A stretch of DNA of 64,000 bases from an uncultured Opitutia bacterium (GCA_903902745.1 CAIUWA010000022.1:1-64000); one strand, 5' to 3'; shown: positions 53,243 through 62,124, numbered from the stretch's first letter. The notes: generated by a model from the sequence alone, not told the origin. A program made the numbers and translations.

Positions 53243-53616
53243 GCGCCGGGTTTCTTGGGCAGCAGAAGCTCGATCTTGGCGAGCAGACTGGTCAATTCCA
53301 CGGGCTTGGTCTCATATTCATTGCAGCCCGCGGCGAGGGCCTTCTCGCGGTCTTCCGCCATCGCATGCGCGGTCAGGGCGATGATGGGAATGGCGGCGGT
53401 CGCGGGATCGGCCTTCAACTGGCGGCTGGCTTCCCAGCCGTCGATGCCCGGCAGGCTCATGTCCATGAGGATCAGGTCGGGGCTCCCGCTGCGGGCCAGG
53501 GCGAGGCCGGTCGGGCCGTCCGCCGCGATGGCGACCTGGTAGCCGCGCTTTTCCAGGCGGCGGCCGAGCATGTCACGGTTCATTTCGTTATCTTCAACGA
53601 GCAATATTTTAGCCAT
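53239..53616 (-). CDS. Single-domain response regulator (CheY/DivK-like)
   Basis: This 125-residue receiver domain alone has the acidic pair in ILLVEDNEMNRD, phosphoacceptor Asp in LILMDMSLPGIDGWEA, Thr in IALTAHAM and Lys in YETKPVEL. No output domain. The ATG at 53616 is chosen because MAKILLVEDNE is the conserved start; the open frame extends further but only as antisense of the kinase gene. It is 11 nt after the hybrid kinase and overlaps the HisKA-only gene, so the three are probably co-translated. Confidence 0.92.
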   Translation of the reverse strand: MAKILLVEDNEMNRDMLGRRLEKRGYQVAIAADGPTGLALARSGSPDLILMDMSLPGIDGWEASRQLKADPATAAIPIIALTAHAMAEDREKALAAGCNEYETKPVELTSLLAKIELLLPKKPGA

Positions 53617-53627
53617 GGGAGAGGGAA

Positions 53628-55439
53628 TCAGGAGAGAATGGAGGCGGGAGCCGTGGGCCGGGAGTGGAACGGCGGGTTGCTGCGCCCCGTGCGACGCATG
53701 AATTCCTCGACGGAGTCCCGCACCTCCCGGAGCAGTTCGTCGCGCGAGTAACTGCCCTTTTGCAGCACGCGCTCGGCCTGCTGCTCGAGGAAGCCCCGCA
53801 CTTCCGCCGTGAGATCCAGGGAGGTGAGGACGACCACGGGGATGTCCCGCCACACGGCGTGGGCGCGCATGGCGCGGAGCACGGCAAAGCCATCGAGCTC
53901 GGGCATGAGAAGATCGAGCAAAATGACGGAGGGCGTGTGCTGTTCGAGGAGGGCGAGGGCGACTTTGCCGTTGTCGGCCTGCAGGGCGGGCCAGCCCTCG
54001 CGTTCCAGGAGGCGCACGATCATGTTCCGGGTCGGGGCGTCATCCTCCACGACCATGATGGAATTTTCGCTGCGGGCCGCGCTGTATTTCGCGAGGATGG
54101 CGAGCAGCCGGGGGCCATCGATGGGCTTGGTCACGCAATCCGCGGCGCCGAAGGCCAGGCCGCCCTTGGCGTTGTCGCTCAGCGTCAGCATGACGAAGGG
54201 CACATTCGCGAGGAGGGGATGGGTCTTGAGCTGGGTGAGCAGGTTCCCGCCGTCGGCGCCGGGCAGCTGGATGTCGAGGATCACGACATGCGGGCTGATT
54301 TCGCGGGCGCGGGCGACGGCCTCCTCGCTGTTCCGGGCGACGGTGGCGAGGTAACCTTCGCGCCCGAGCAGATCCTGCAGCATGGTGGTGACCACTTCAT
54401 CCTGCTCCACAATCAACACGCGGCCGCGGCGCGGCGGGGACGCCGGGGTGGGGACCGGTGCGGCCGCGACGGCCGCAGGCGTGGAGGTCTCCTTGGCGGG
54501 AGCAGCTGTCTCCCCATCGGGAGTGGCCTTGACCGGGGCGACTTCCGAGGGGATGCGGATGGTGAAGGCGGAACCTTCCCCCATCTTGCTCGTCACGGTG
54601 ATGTCACCGCCCATCAGGCGGGCAAACTGGCGGGAGATGGCGAGACCGAGGCCGGTGCCGCCGAACTTGGCCGAGGTGGACTTGTCGGCCTGGCTGAAGA
54701 CTTGGAACAGCCGGCCCATTTGCTCCGGGGTCATGCCGATGCCGCTGTCGCTCACCCGCATGACGATCATCTCGCGCGGGCCGGTTTGGTCGCGCGTGAC
54801 CTCGAGGGAAACCACGCCCTCCTCGGTGAACTTGGACGCATTGCTCAGCAAGTTGAGGAGGATCTGGCGCAGCTTGGTGGCATCGGCCCGCATGGTGCCG
54901 AAGTTCTCGGGGCAATCCACCTTCAGCTGGTTCTTGTTGCGGTCGATGAGCGGCTGCGCCGTCGGGATGACATCGTGTACGAGCGTGCAGACGTCGAACG
55001 ACTCGATGTAGAGGTCCATCTTGCCCGCCTCGATCTTGGACAAGTCGAGAACGTCGTTGATGAGGCCGAGCAGGTGGCGGGCGGCGCTGAGGATCTTGCG
55101 CAGGTCGGCGATGGCGCCGGCGTCCGCGCGGTCGGTGGCATCCTCGATGAGCATCTCGGCGTAGCCGATGATGGCGTTCATCGGCGTGCGGAGCTCGTGG
55201 CTCATCTTGGCGAGGAAGGAGCTCTTGGCCTGATTGGCGTCGCGGGCGGCGGTCATCGCCTTGTGCAGCTCGACGGTGCGCTCGGCGACCTTGGCCTCAA
55301 GGGTGCGGTTGGCCTCCTCGAGCATGGCGTTGATTTCCGCCAGCCGCTCGCGGGCCTTTTCCGCGTTGTTCTTGGCCACCACCAGCTCGGCATCGCGCTG
55401 CTGGATCGTCGTGAGCATCGAGTTGAACGCCTCGACCAA
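53628..55439 (-). CDS. Hybrid histidine kinase with two receivers, sensor part missing
   Basis: This protein has about 603 residues. It opens with [18 protein letters not shown], which looks like the end of a HAMP domain, then a coiled coil. The HisKA has His81 ([19 protein letters not shown]). The ATPase domain has N-box Asn200, G1 DSGIGM (231-236), F-box LFQVFSQAD and G2 [11 protein letters not shown]. Receivers follow at about 338-455 (Asp389) and 460-575 (Asp509). No transmembrane or sensory region is present. The frame runs back in phase to the stop codon of the preceding gene without an ATG, so TTG at 55439 or an upstream CTG must serve. Confidence 0.88.
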   Translation of the reverse strand: MVEAFNSMLTTIQQRDAELVVAKNNAEKARERLAEINAMLEEANRTLEAKVAERTVELHKAMTAARDANQAKSSFLAKMSHELRTPMNAIIGYAEMLIEDATDRADAGAIADLRKILSAARHLLGLINDVLDLSKIEAGKMDLYIESFDVCTLVHDVIPTAQPLIDRNKNQLKVDCPENFGTMRADATKLRQILLNLLSNASKFTEEGVVSLEVTRDQTGPREMIVMRVSDSGIGMTPEQMGRLFQVFSQADKSTSAKFGGTGLGLAISRQFARLMGGDITVTSKMGEGSAFTIRIPSEVAPVKATPDGETAAPAKETSTPAAVAAAPVPTPASPPRRGRVLIVEQDEVVTTMLQDLLGREGYLATVARNSEEAVARAREISPHVVILDIQLPGADGGNLLTQLKTHPLLANVPFVMLTLSDNAKGGLAFGAADCVTKPIDGPRLLAILAKYSAARSENSIMVVEDDAPTRNMIVRLLEREGWPALQADNGKVALALLEQHTPSVILLDLLMPELDGFAVLRAMRAHAVWRDIPVVVLTSLDLTAEVRGFLEQQAERVLQKGSYSRDELLREVRDSVEEFMRRTGRSNPPFHSRPTAPASILS

Positions 55440-55496
55440 GTGTCGAGCTTTCGCCTGTAACAGCTCTGTCAGATCTGCCCCGGTTGATGCCGCCGT

Positions 55497-56183
55497 TCAT
55501 TTTTTGAACGCCGAGCGGTGATCTGAGTAGGTCACGGTCATGTCCTGATCGAGCGATTTGAACCAGAAAGCCCGGCCGCGCACCTCCAGCGACACATGGA
55601 GCAGCAGGCTGGGGTGATCGGTGGTGGGCAGGCTGTATTCCATCCGGGTTTTGGTTCCGGCGATCTTCACGCCGAGGACCGGGGAGAACGAGCCGGTGCT
55701 GGCGATTTCCACCAGTTCAATGGTGCGCGAGGGCTGGTGGAAGGTCACGGTCACCGTCATGAAGCGAGCCGTCCGGTCATCAAAGCCGCCGGGGGCCATC
55801 TGAAACCGCCAGACCGATCGTTCCTGCTCCGTGCGGACAAGCGTGGCGGAAGCGAGGTCAAGTTGATCCTGCAGTCGCGGGGCCGTGGTGCCGGAGGAGC
55901 GCCGGGTTTTGCCCTCATGGTAAGTCTGAAGTTCGCCGGCGGTCGGCGCCCGCCCGTCCTTGCGCAGGAGAGTCCAGCGGTCGAAATCGGGCTCGGTGGG
56001 ATCGAAATGCTCAACGAGGCTCTCGGTGCCGGCCTCGGTGGTCTGGGTAAAGCTCCAGCCCTTGGGGCCGTCGGCGCGAAAATCCTGCAGCACCGTCGCG
56101 AGTTCGGGCGGCAGGGCCGCAGCGTGCAGTCCGGCGGCAAGGAGCAGGGACAAAATGAGAAATCGCGCCCATCCCTTCTTCAT
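55497..56183 (-). CDS. Hypothetical exported protein (LolA-like size)
   Basis: This is a 228-residue protein from the ATG at 56183, or 237 from the ATG at 56210. It has a signal peptide (WARFLILSLLLAAGLHAAA). The mature part is predicted mostly beta: WSFTQTTEAGTESLVEHFDP, DRWTLLRKDGRAPTAGELQT, and RTIELVEIASTGSFSPVLGV. This resembles the half-barrel style of lipoprotein carriers, but no diagnostic motif is present. Its TGA is followed in the same reading frame by the kinase frame. It is probably periplasmic. Function unknown. Confidence 0.7.
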   Translation of the reverse strand: MKKGWARFLILSLLLAAGLHAAALPPELATVLQDFRADGPKGWSFTQTTEAGTESLVEHFDPTEPDFDRWTLLRKDGRAPTAGELQTYHEGKTRRSSGTTAPRLQDQLDLASATLVRTEQERSVWRFQMAPGGFDDRTARFMTVTVTFHQPSRTIELVEIASTGSFSPVLGVKIAGTKTRMEYSLPTTDHPSLLLHVSLEVRGRAFWFKSLDQDMTVTYSDHRSAFKK

Positions 56184-56289
56184 GCGGGGCGCTGGGTTTA
56201 TGACGGTCATCGCCTGAATCTAGGTGGGTGACGATAGCGGACAACCCCCAAACAAGGGCGGAATCCACCAGCATCATCGCCGCCGAACT

Positions 56290-56408
56290 GTAGCAGCTGA
56301 GGTAACGAGGCTGCGCTTGCGGTAGCGGCGCTCCATGAGCGCCGACATTCAAGCCCGGCGGTCATCCGCCGTCGCTGGAGCCAGGGCGGACAAGTAGACC
56401 GCCGCTAC
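56290..56408. repeat. GTAG...CTAC composite repeat, family D copy 2
   Basis: It begins GTAGCAGCTGAGGTAACGAGG like the copies at 22963 and about 61929. It contains an inner REP (GTAG + CGGCGCTC-CAT-GAGCGCCG, 56322-56344), a GGCGGTCATCCGCC hairpin, and ends GACCGCCGCTAC. It therefore looks like at least two elements joined. Confidence 0.75.
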
Positions 56409-56413
56409 AGCGA

Positions 56414-56893
56414 TCACTGCACGAGGGTGATGCGTAGCTTGGCGGGTGCGCCGCGGCCGGGCACGCTGACCGAGTCCCCCTCGCGCCGGCCGAGGAGTTC
56501 GCGGCCCAGCGGGGATTGCGGTGTGAGCACAAGCACGGCGTGGCCATCCACGGAAATTTCCAGTCCACCGGCACGTGGCCCGAGGAAATACCAGGTGCTG
56601 TGTCCATTGGCCTGCACCTCGACCAGGGCGCCAATGGCGATCGGATCCCCCGGTTGAAACGCGGCCGGCACCAGCGTGTGGTAAAATTCTATACTGCCCT
56701 GGATTTCCGCCGCGAGGCGGGCCTGGCCTTCGGCGAGATAGCCGGCCTCCAGGCTGTGTGTGTCGTATTGGTTCTCGGGCTTGCTTTCCTCGCTGATGGC
56801 CTCGTCCCGCGCGAGATGGGCGGCCGCGGTCTGCGTGGCGAGTTCCGCGCGGAGCCGGAGAAGGATTTGGTCGCGAAGGGCGAGTTTGTTCAC
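56414..56893 (-). CDS. GreA/GreB-family protein
   Basis: This 159-residue protein starts at a GTG that overlaps the stop of the receiver gene upstream (GTGA). The N-terminal helical part (LRDQILLRLRAELATQTAAA) is followed by a beta-rich C-terminal domain ending SPLGRELLGRREGDSVSVPG, the conserved end of GreA/GreB transcript-cleavage factors. Similar stand-alone proteins bind RNA polymerase's secondary channel or are regulators. Acidic residues at the coiled-coil tip (DEAISEESKPENQYDT) are present, so cleavage stimulation is possible but unproven. Confidence 0.8.
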   Translation of the reverse strand: MNKLALRDQILLRLRAELATQTAAAHLARDEAISEESKPENQYDTHSLEAGYLAEGQARLAAEIQGSIEFYHTLVPAAFQPGDPIAIGALVEVQANGHSTWYFLGPRAGGLEISVDGHAVLVLTPQSPLGRELLGRREGDSVSVPGRGAPAKLRITLVQ

Positions 56894-57294
56894 CCGCCAA
56901 TGGTAGGGGCCAGCGGCCGCAGGTCGAGCAGGCGCCGCACCCGGGACACGAGTTCCCTTGGACTGAAGGGTTTGGTCAGGTAGTCGAGCGCGCCGAGTTC
57001 GAGGCCCAGGCTCTGGGCGTCCGTGGTGGCCCAAGCCGTCAGGATGACGATGGGAATCGTGGCCGTCGCGGCCTGGCGCCGCAGGATTTCGCAAACCGCA
57101 AAACCGTCGACATCGGGCAGCATCAGGTCGAGCAGGATGAGGTCGGGGGGTACCAGCCGGATGGTTTCGAGCGCCTCGCGGCCGCAGGAAGCGGTCATCA
57201 CGCGATAGCCGGCCTTGGTGAGGTGAAAGTGCACCAAGTCGGTGACATCGCGTTCGTCATCCACGCTGAGAATGGTTGGAGGCATTGGCTCCAC
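56890..57294 (-). CDS. Single-domain response regulator
   Basis: This 134-residue receiver domain alone has the acidic pair in ILSVDDERDVTD, phosphoacceptor Asp in LILLDLMLPDVDGFAV, Thr in IVILTAWAT and Lys in YLTKPFSPREL. It has the PhoB-type receiver sequence but no DNA-binding domain. It starts the minus-strand signalling cluster and overlaps the GreA/B-like gene. A start 9 nt downstream (MPPTILSVDDE) is also possible. Confidence 0.92.
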   Translation of the reverse strand: MEPMPPTILSVDDERDVTDLVHFHLTKAGYRVMTASCGREALETIRLVPPDLILLDLMLPDVDGFAVCEILRRQAATATIPIVILTAWATTDAQSLGLELGALDYLTKPFSPRELVSRVRRLLDLRPLAPTIGG

Positions 57295-57417
57295 AGGTTC
57301 AGCCCGCCGGATGACAGGCTGATGACAGAACGGTTACATCCCGGTGAACTCTGTCCTTGGGTCACGGTAGGCGCTCGCCCGGTGGATTTTGCGCGGGAAT
57401 GAAAAAAATCATGAAAG

Positions 57418-57457
57418 CCCCGGCCGCTTTTTTTTGGCTCGCGCGTCGGGGCCGGGG
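57418..57457 (+). other. GC-rich hairpin upstream of parA
   Basis: CCCCGGCC (57418-57425) pairs with GGCCGGGG (57450-57457) around a 24-nt loop containing eight T. It lies in the divergent region between the response regulator and parA genes. It could shape the parA leader; nothing else recognised here. Confidence 0.35.
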
Positions 57458-57505
57458 TGCCATCTTCAAACAGCTCAGGCAACGCTTCTTAACGTTTTTC
57501 ACTGG

Positions 57506-58401
57506 ATGGCACGCAAGATCGCTTTCATCAACTATAAGGGTGGCGTCGGCAAGACCTCGCTCATCGTCAACACGGCCGCTTGTCTCGCCAAGCAGGGCAA
57601 GCGTGTCCTGCTCTGCGATTTTGACACGCAGTCCAACGCCAGCATCTGGCTGCTCCGGCTCGACCGCTGGAACAAGATCAATGCGACCGGCGACGGCGCG
57701 ATCTACTCGATCTTCGATCCCGGCAAGGTGCAGCTGAAGGACATTATCATCAAGGACGTCGTCGAGGGCAAAGCCGGCGAGAAGCTCCTGCCCGGCCTCG
57801 ATCTCGCGCCGACGACGTTCAACCTTGTCGACCTGGAAAACGAATACACCGGCGACCCAAGCGGCCGGCCTATGTCATCTTTGCCGAGCAGCTCGCCGCG
57901 GTCGACGCGAGCTACGACTTCATCCTCTTTGACTGCCCGCCGAATATTTTGCGCGCCTCGCAGTGCGGCGTCTTTTCGGCCAACGAAATCTATGTGCCGT
58001 CGAACCCCGACGCGCTGAGCCTGATCGGCTTCACCCTGCTGGTGGAGAAGCTCGGCAACTTCCACCAGCTGTCCGCCAGTTTCCGCAAGTCGTCGATGGG
58101 CGTGCCCGCGCAGGTGCAGGGCTTGATCTTCAACTCGATCAAGACCGGCGTCGACATCGAGGTGCCCAAGATGCGCATGCAGCTCCGCCTGAATCAATTT
58201 CGCTCGGCCAAGCGCGTCGGCCAGAACGCCAAGATCTTCGACACGCAGATCCGCGACGCCATGGTCGTGCGCCGCGCGGTCACGCTCGGCCTGCCCGTCA
58301 TCCTCGTGGGTGACGCCACCGAGGAGTCGGCGCAGGACAGCGTGGTCAGCGACTATCGCAAGCTCGCCACCGAGATCATCCGTCAGGGCGCCCAGCTTTG
58401 A
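57506..58401 (+). pseudogene. ParA-family ATPase, frameshifted
   Basis: This gene encodes a ParA/MinD-type ATPase of about 298 residues. It has deviant Walker A KGGVGKT (residues 11-17) in INYKGGVGKTSLIVNTAACL, then LLCDFDTQSNAS. After ENEYTGD the reading frame is lost at about 57856; a one-base loss in a C-run (CCC where CCCC is expected) explains it. In the restored frame PKRPAYVIFAEQLAAVDASY and FILFDCPPNILRAS (Walker B-type) follow, through to RKLATEIIRQGAQL. No ParB or parS is adjacent. Either a real mutation or a sequencing error; the downstream genes are intact. Confidence 0.85.
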
Positions 58402-58471
58402 TCGGCATCGGGGCGCCGTTTTTTCCGCCGTTTCCCTTCACCGCCAAACCAACGTCCTCACCACCGCCGCC

Positions 58472-59311
58472 ATGCCCGTCAAATACACTGCCAAGGAATG
58501 GGACGAAGTGCGCACCGCCTTCGCCTCCTCCATCATGGTCAACACCGCGCTCAGCAGCCTGGCGCAAAATCTCGACGGCCCCGACTGGCCGGTGAAAGGG
58601 AAGGAGGAGACGCCGGCGAAGTACATCGACCTGCCGTATGATGAAATGCTGGCGCTGCTCATCCTCAAGGGCCAGCCGGCGGCGAAAGCCGACCAGCTGA
58701 TCGGCATGCTCAAGGACACGCTGGCGTTCGACAATCCGTTCGGCGACATGGTCGCGCAGGCCGAGGCGGCGGAGAAGAAGGACAACCAGCTGCTCAAGAA
58801 CATGGCGCGGCTGGAGATTTCCGAGGCGTTTCCCATCGCGCTCACGGCGCTCGGGCCGGACACGCGCGAATTCTGCAAGCTGGAAAAGCTCACCACGCTG
58901 GGCGAATTCGCGGTCTTCGCGCAGGACATGTCGCAGAACGTGATTGTCGGCGGCGATTTCCGCCGGCTGCTCAATTCCCTGTCGCACATCGACGAGCACA
59001 CGCTGGCCGAATGCCTGCCGTTTCGTCCCGGGGCGAAGGGCCTGCATTTGTTCGAGGCGCTGGCGCAGGCCGCGTCCGCTCCCGTGCCGGCCGAGCGCGC
59101 GGCGGCCGCGGGGGAGTGGTTCAAGGCGGAGCTGGAGGCGCTGAAACTGGACCTGGCCACCGGCGGTTCGCTCACCCGGCATCTCGTCGTGCTCGGCAAC
59201 CCTGCCCGCGAGGCCAAGGTCACGGAACTGCTGAAGCCCCTCCTCGGCACGGTACGCGGCGCGACGGGCGAGAAGAAATCCGGCTTCTTTTCCAAGCTCT
59301 TCAAGAAATAA
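58472..59311 (+). CDS. Uncharacterised helical protein of the ParA group
   Basis: This 279-residue protein of unknown function is predicted mostly alpha-helical. Its parts include MPVKYTAKEWDEVRTAFASS, YDEMLALLILKGQPAAKADQ, and a C-terminus of GEKKSGFFSKLFKK that resembles an amphipathic basic tail. No cysteine or histidine cluster, and no signal peptide. It starts 70 nt after the ParA-family gene and is 6 nt before the coiled-coil gene, so the three form one unit. It may be the cargo-side partner or an adaptor. Confidence 0.85.
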   Translation: MPVKYTAKEWDEVRTAFASSIMVNTALSSLAQNLDGPDWPVKGKEETPAKYIDLPYDEMLALLILKGQPAAKADQLIGMLKDTLAFDNPFGDMVAQAEAAEKKDNQLLKNMARLEISEAFPIALTALGPDTREFCKLEKLTTLGEFAVFAQDMSQNVIVGGDFRRLLNSLSHIDEHTLAECLPFRPGAKGLHLFEALAQAASAPVPAERAAAAGEWFKAELEALKLDLATGGSLTRHLVVLGNPAREAKVTELLKPLLGTVRGATGEKKSGFFSKLFKK

Positions 59312-59317
59312 TCCGTC

Positions 59318-60025
59318 ATGCCGGACGCGCCAGGTCCCCCGAGCCCGATCAAGTTTCCCGTCCGGCCCACTCACACCGGTCCCGCGCTGGCCTTGCCCCG
59401 CCGGCGTCCGACCTCCGCCCTGGAACTTTCGGCGGCCTCGGCCGAGGCGCGCAAGCAGATCGCCCAGATCGTCTCCGTCACGCGTACGCCCTGGGGCGGA
59501 GAAAGCAAACTGCTGAACGCGGAGCAGGTCGAGGGGCTCGAACGCTCCCTGCGCGCCCTCGAGATGCGGCTGGTGGAGCGGGAGCGGGCGGTTGAGGAAA
59601 TGGAGATGAAGCAAATTGAGCGCGACCGCGACCTGGCGGAGATGGAGGCCCTGCTCATTGCCCGCGAGCAGCTGATGGCGGCCACGAAGAAGAAGGCCCC
59701 CGCGGCAAAGGCGGTCGTTTCCAAGGAGGAGCAGGCCGCCCTGGAACAGCTCAAGGCCGCGCTCGACCAGCAGGAGGCGTCGCTCAAGGAGCAGAAAGCG
59801 GCGATCACCGAGCGCGAGCGTTTCATGGAGGAGAACGAGTCCAAGCTTTTCGAGAAGATGATGCAGCAGCAGGAGAAGGAAACCGAGCTGGAGCAGCGCG
59901 CGGACGACATCGCCAAGCGCGACAAGAAGCTGCGCGAGCGCGAGGGCGCGCTCGACCCGCAAGTGGCGGCGGCGCAGAAGGCCCAGGACGAGGCCGCGAA
60001 GAAATTCGACGAGTTCAACGAATAA
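59318..60025 (+). CDS. Uncharacterised coiled-coil protein of the ParA group
   Basis: This 235-residue protein has a disordered Pro/Arg-rich N-terminus (FPVRPTHTGPALALPRRRP) and a short conserved-looking segment (IVSVTRTPWGGESKLLNAEQ). A continuous coiled coil then runs from about residue 66 to 230 (for example ERERAVEEMEMKQIERDRDL). A basic disordered N-terminus in front of a coiled coil is typical of proteins that stimulate ParA/MinD ATPases (ParB, McdB, MinE-like). That role is an inference from layout. No DNA-binding domain. Confidence 0.85.
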   Translation: MPDAPGPPSPIKFPVRPTHTGPALALPRRRPTSALELSAASAEARKQIAQIVSVTRTPWGGESKLLNAEQVEGLERSLRALEMRLVERERAVEEMEMKQIERDRDLAEMEALLIAREQLMAATKKKAPAAKAVVSKEEQAALEQLKAALDQQEASLKEQKAAITERERFMEENESKLFEKMMQQQEKETELEQRADDIAKRDKKLREREGALDPQVAAAQKAQDEAAKKFDEFNE

Positions 60026-60111
60026 GTCGGCTGGATGGGCACCGGCGGCGGCCGGAGGGGTCTGCACTTGACCCGACGCGGGCGAATCAACTGCCTCGCG
60101 CGTTTCCCTTG

Positions 60112-60600
60112 ATGACATCCCTTGCGCGCCGGCTGCTGCCCGGTCTCCTGCTGGTCTCCTTCCCGGTGATGCTTTCCGCCCAGGAGACGGCGCACATCAG
60201 CCTCGGAACGGGAATGCTCGGGGTCCTGGATAAAGACCGGACCCTCAATTTCTCCGCCGACTACCGCTTTGCCGCCAAGGGCCCGGTGCAGCCCCGGCTG
60301 TTGGCGAGCTGGGCGACCGACGGGTCGCGATTGCTGGGTGCCGGCCTGCTTCTCAACCTCGATCTGGCGGCCCGTTGCCGCCTGACCCTGGGCTTTGGCC
60401 CGGGGTATTATGAGCGCAACCGCGGCCGTGACCTCGGCTCCACGGTCGAGTTTGTCAGCACGGCGGAGTTTTCCATCGCGGCCGGCCGCCAGCGGCGGAT
60501 CGGCCTGGCCGCGGGGCACATCTCCAATGGCGGCCTGAACGGCAAAAATCCCGGCACGGAGACCCTGACCGTGTTCTGGTCCTTGCCGGTGGGGCGCTGA
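60112..60600 (+). CDS. PagL-like lipid A 3-O-deacylase
   Basis: This 162-residue protein has a signal peptide (GLLLVSFPVMLSAQ, cut near residue 24) and a small outer-membrane beta-barrel. The PagL catalytic triad pattern is present: His136 and Ser138 in AGHISNGG and Glu150 in KNPGTETL, with the same 12-residue Ser-Glu spacing as PagL (His126, Ser128, Glu140). Such enzymes remove the 3-O acyl chain of lipid A in the outer membrane. The ATG at 60112 is preferred over TTG at 60109. Confidence 0.85.
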   Translation: MTSLARRLLPGLLLVSFPVMLSAQETAHISLGTGMLGVLDKDRTLNFSADYRFAAKGPVQPRLLASWATDGSRLLGAGLLLNLDLAARCRLTLGFGPGYYERNRGRDLGSTVEFVSTAEFSIAAGRQRRIGLAAGHISNGGLNGKNPGTETLTVFWSLPVGR

Positions 60601-60680
60601 CTAGAGCTTGCCCCCGCCCCTGATTCCCAAGACTTTTCTTGAACCTTGCGGCTCTTCCCGCTGTCTTTGCCCGACCCTAC

Positions 60681-61916
60681 ATGATGAATAAACGTTTCCT
60701 TGTGCTGTGCCTGCTCACTGCCACCGCTGTCTATGCCGAGGAGGACTCAGCCCCGGAGCCGCCTTCGAACCTGTTCTTCGACACGGATGTATATATTTAC
60801 GAGCCGAAGTTCACCCTTTCCTATGGCATGCGCTCGCTGAGCGGAGCGAAGTCTTCCTTCAGCGGCACCGCGATGATCACGGATCCATCCCAGCATCTCG
60901 CCGGGGTGACTGGGACGGGTGAGAACCGCATCTATCATGATGGCGCTGTCCGGGTCGATCCCCGCGGAGTCTCGGTGGATGACGGCAACGGTGGCAGCGT
61001 GAACGTGCCCATCACGCCCGACGGCAAGACGAACAGCTGGGGCTTTGGCGAGGCGAAGCAAATCCTGCCCGATGGCACCATTGCGATGCACAGCTACACC
61101 GCCAACGTCATCGATGCCGGACAGCGCGAGAAAAACCCGGCCTCCACCTATGGGGCCGAGGTCACCCTCACCCGGGACTTGGGCAGAATTGCCGCCCGCT
61201 TTGACTGGAGCCTGGCGACCGGACTCAGCCTGAACGACATTCACTCCTCGATGACGAACAAAGAGCGGGCCACCATCACCACGGTGACCGATGCCTATTC
61301 GCTCGGCGGCGCCCCGGCCCCTGTCCCGCCATATAACTCTCCCTCGACCGCCTCGGTGCCGCTGATCGATGCCTCTGGCAACCCGGTCCTCAACGCCGAT
61401 GGCAGCGGACAAACCGTCAGTGTCGATAACTCCACGCTTCTGGGCAGCGAGCCGGATACCCGTACCACCACGACCACGGTCGATACGACCAGCGTGACGA
61501 ACCGTTACCATCTCAAGGGAGCCTACTTTACCTTTCGCGCAGGCCCGTCGATTGTCATCCCGGTGACAGCCAGCCTGCGTGCCTCCTTCAGTGCCGGGGC
61601 GGCGCTGGTTTATGCGGGGACGACTTATTCGGTGGTGCAGGATTTCGTGCCGGACACGGGCTCGGAGATCGTCTCGACGGTCTCGGACACGGAAAACCGG
61701 CTGCTGCCGGGCTTCTACGCCAATGCCAGCATGGAATACTGGCTGTCGGCGCGGACGGGATTCTATCTGGGTGCGGTCTATCAAAGCAGCGGCAGTTTCA
61801 CACAGACGATCGTCTCGAATGGTTCACCCGGCCTGCCCAACACCGCCAACTACGCGACGAAGGTCGACCTGAGCAGCCTGCAGGGCTTTCGCTTCGGGGT
61901 GAACTACCGGTTCTGA
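60681..61916 (+). CDS. Outer-membrane beta-barrel protein
   Basis: This 411-residue protein has a signal peptide (KRFLVLCLLTATAVYAEE). It is beta-rich with alternating strands (FTLSYGMRSLSG, IAARFDWSLATGLSLND, YFTFRAGPSIVIPVTASLRA) and a C-terminal strand FRFGVNYRF ending in Phe, the BAM recognition feature. A long, Thr/Ser/Asp-rich stretch (residues about 205-285) probably forms an exposed loop. No substrate motif is seen. It starts 80 nt after the PagL-like gene on the same strand. Function unknown; could be a porin-like or structural protein. Confidence 0.8.
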   Translation: MMNKRFLVLCLLTATAVYAEEDSAPEPPSNLFFDTDVYIYEPKFTLSYGMRSLSGAKSSFSGTAMITDPSQHLAGVTGTGENRIYHDGAVRVDPRGVSVDDGNGGSVNVPITPDGKTNSWGFGEAKQILPDGTIAMHSYTANVIDAGQREKNPASTYGAEVTLTRDLGRIAARFDWSLATGLSLNDIHSSMTNKERATITTVTDAYSLGGAPAPVPPYNSPSTASVPLIDASGNPVLNADGSGQTVSVDNSTLLGSEPDTRTTTTTVDTTSVTNRYHLKGAYFTFRAGPSIVIPVTASLRASFSAGAALVYAGTTYSVVQDFVPDTGSEIVSTVSDTENRLLPGFYANASMEYWLSARTGFYLGAVYQSSGSFTQTIVSNGSPGLPNTANYATKVDLSSLQGFRFGVNYRF

Positions 61917-61928
61917 GCGAGGGCAGGG

Positions 61929-62062
61929 CGTGTCGCAGCCGAGGGAACGAGGCTGTTACCGCGGTTTCAATAATTCCATAGCCGCGGCCGATCGGGCGCG
62001 CACAAGGTGCGCCCCTACAAGGAACGGGGCAGGGGCGTGGCTCCTCCCACGCCCAATTGGCT
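61929..62062. repeat. Composite palindromic repeat, family D copy 3 (decayed)
   Basis: GTCGCAGCCGAGGGAACGAG matches the family D left arm with three changes, including loss of GTAG. It is followed by CCGCGG palindromes, a REP half GGGCGCGCACAAGGTGCGCC ending in CTAC at 62015-62018, and a GGGGCGTGG...CCCACGCC hairpin. Confidence 0.55.
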
Positions 62063-62124
62063 TTAGCCGCTCTCCGCGGCCAAGCTTGGCGAGTGCATGG
62101 ACCGGCCTGCGGACCAGCGGGCCA

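Noticed and set aside
55297-55500. Separate small gene starting at the ATG that overlaps the exported-protein stop
   Set aside because: Its frame is different from the kinase frame and gives an Arg/Gly-rich sequence without features; it is antisense-style noise across the kinase start.
57854-57862. Programmed -1 frameshift in the ParA gene
   Set aside because: The sequence CCCAAGC is not an X XXY YYZ slippery heptamer and no stimulatory hairpin follows; a lost base is simpler.
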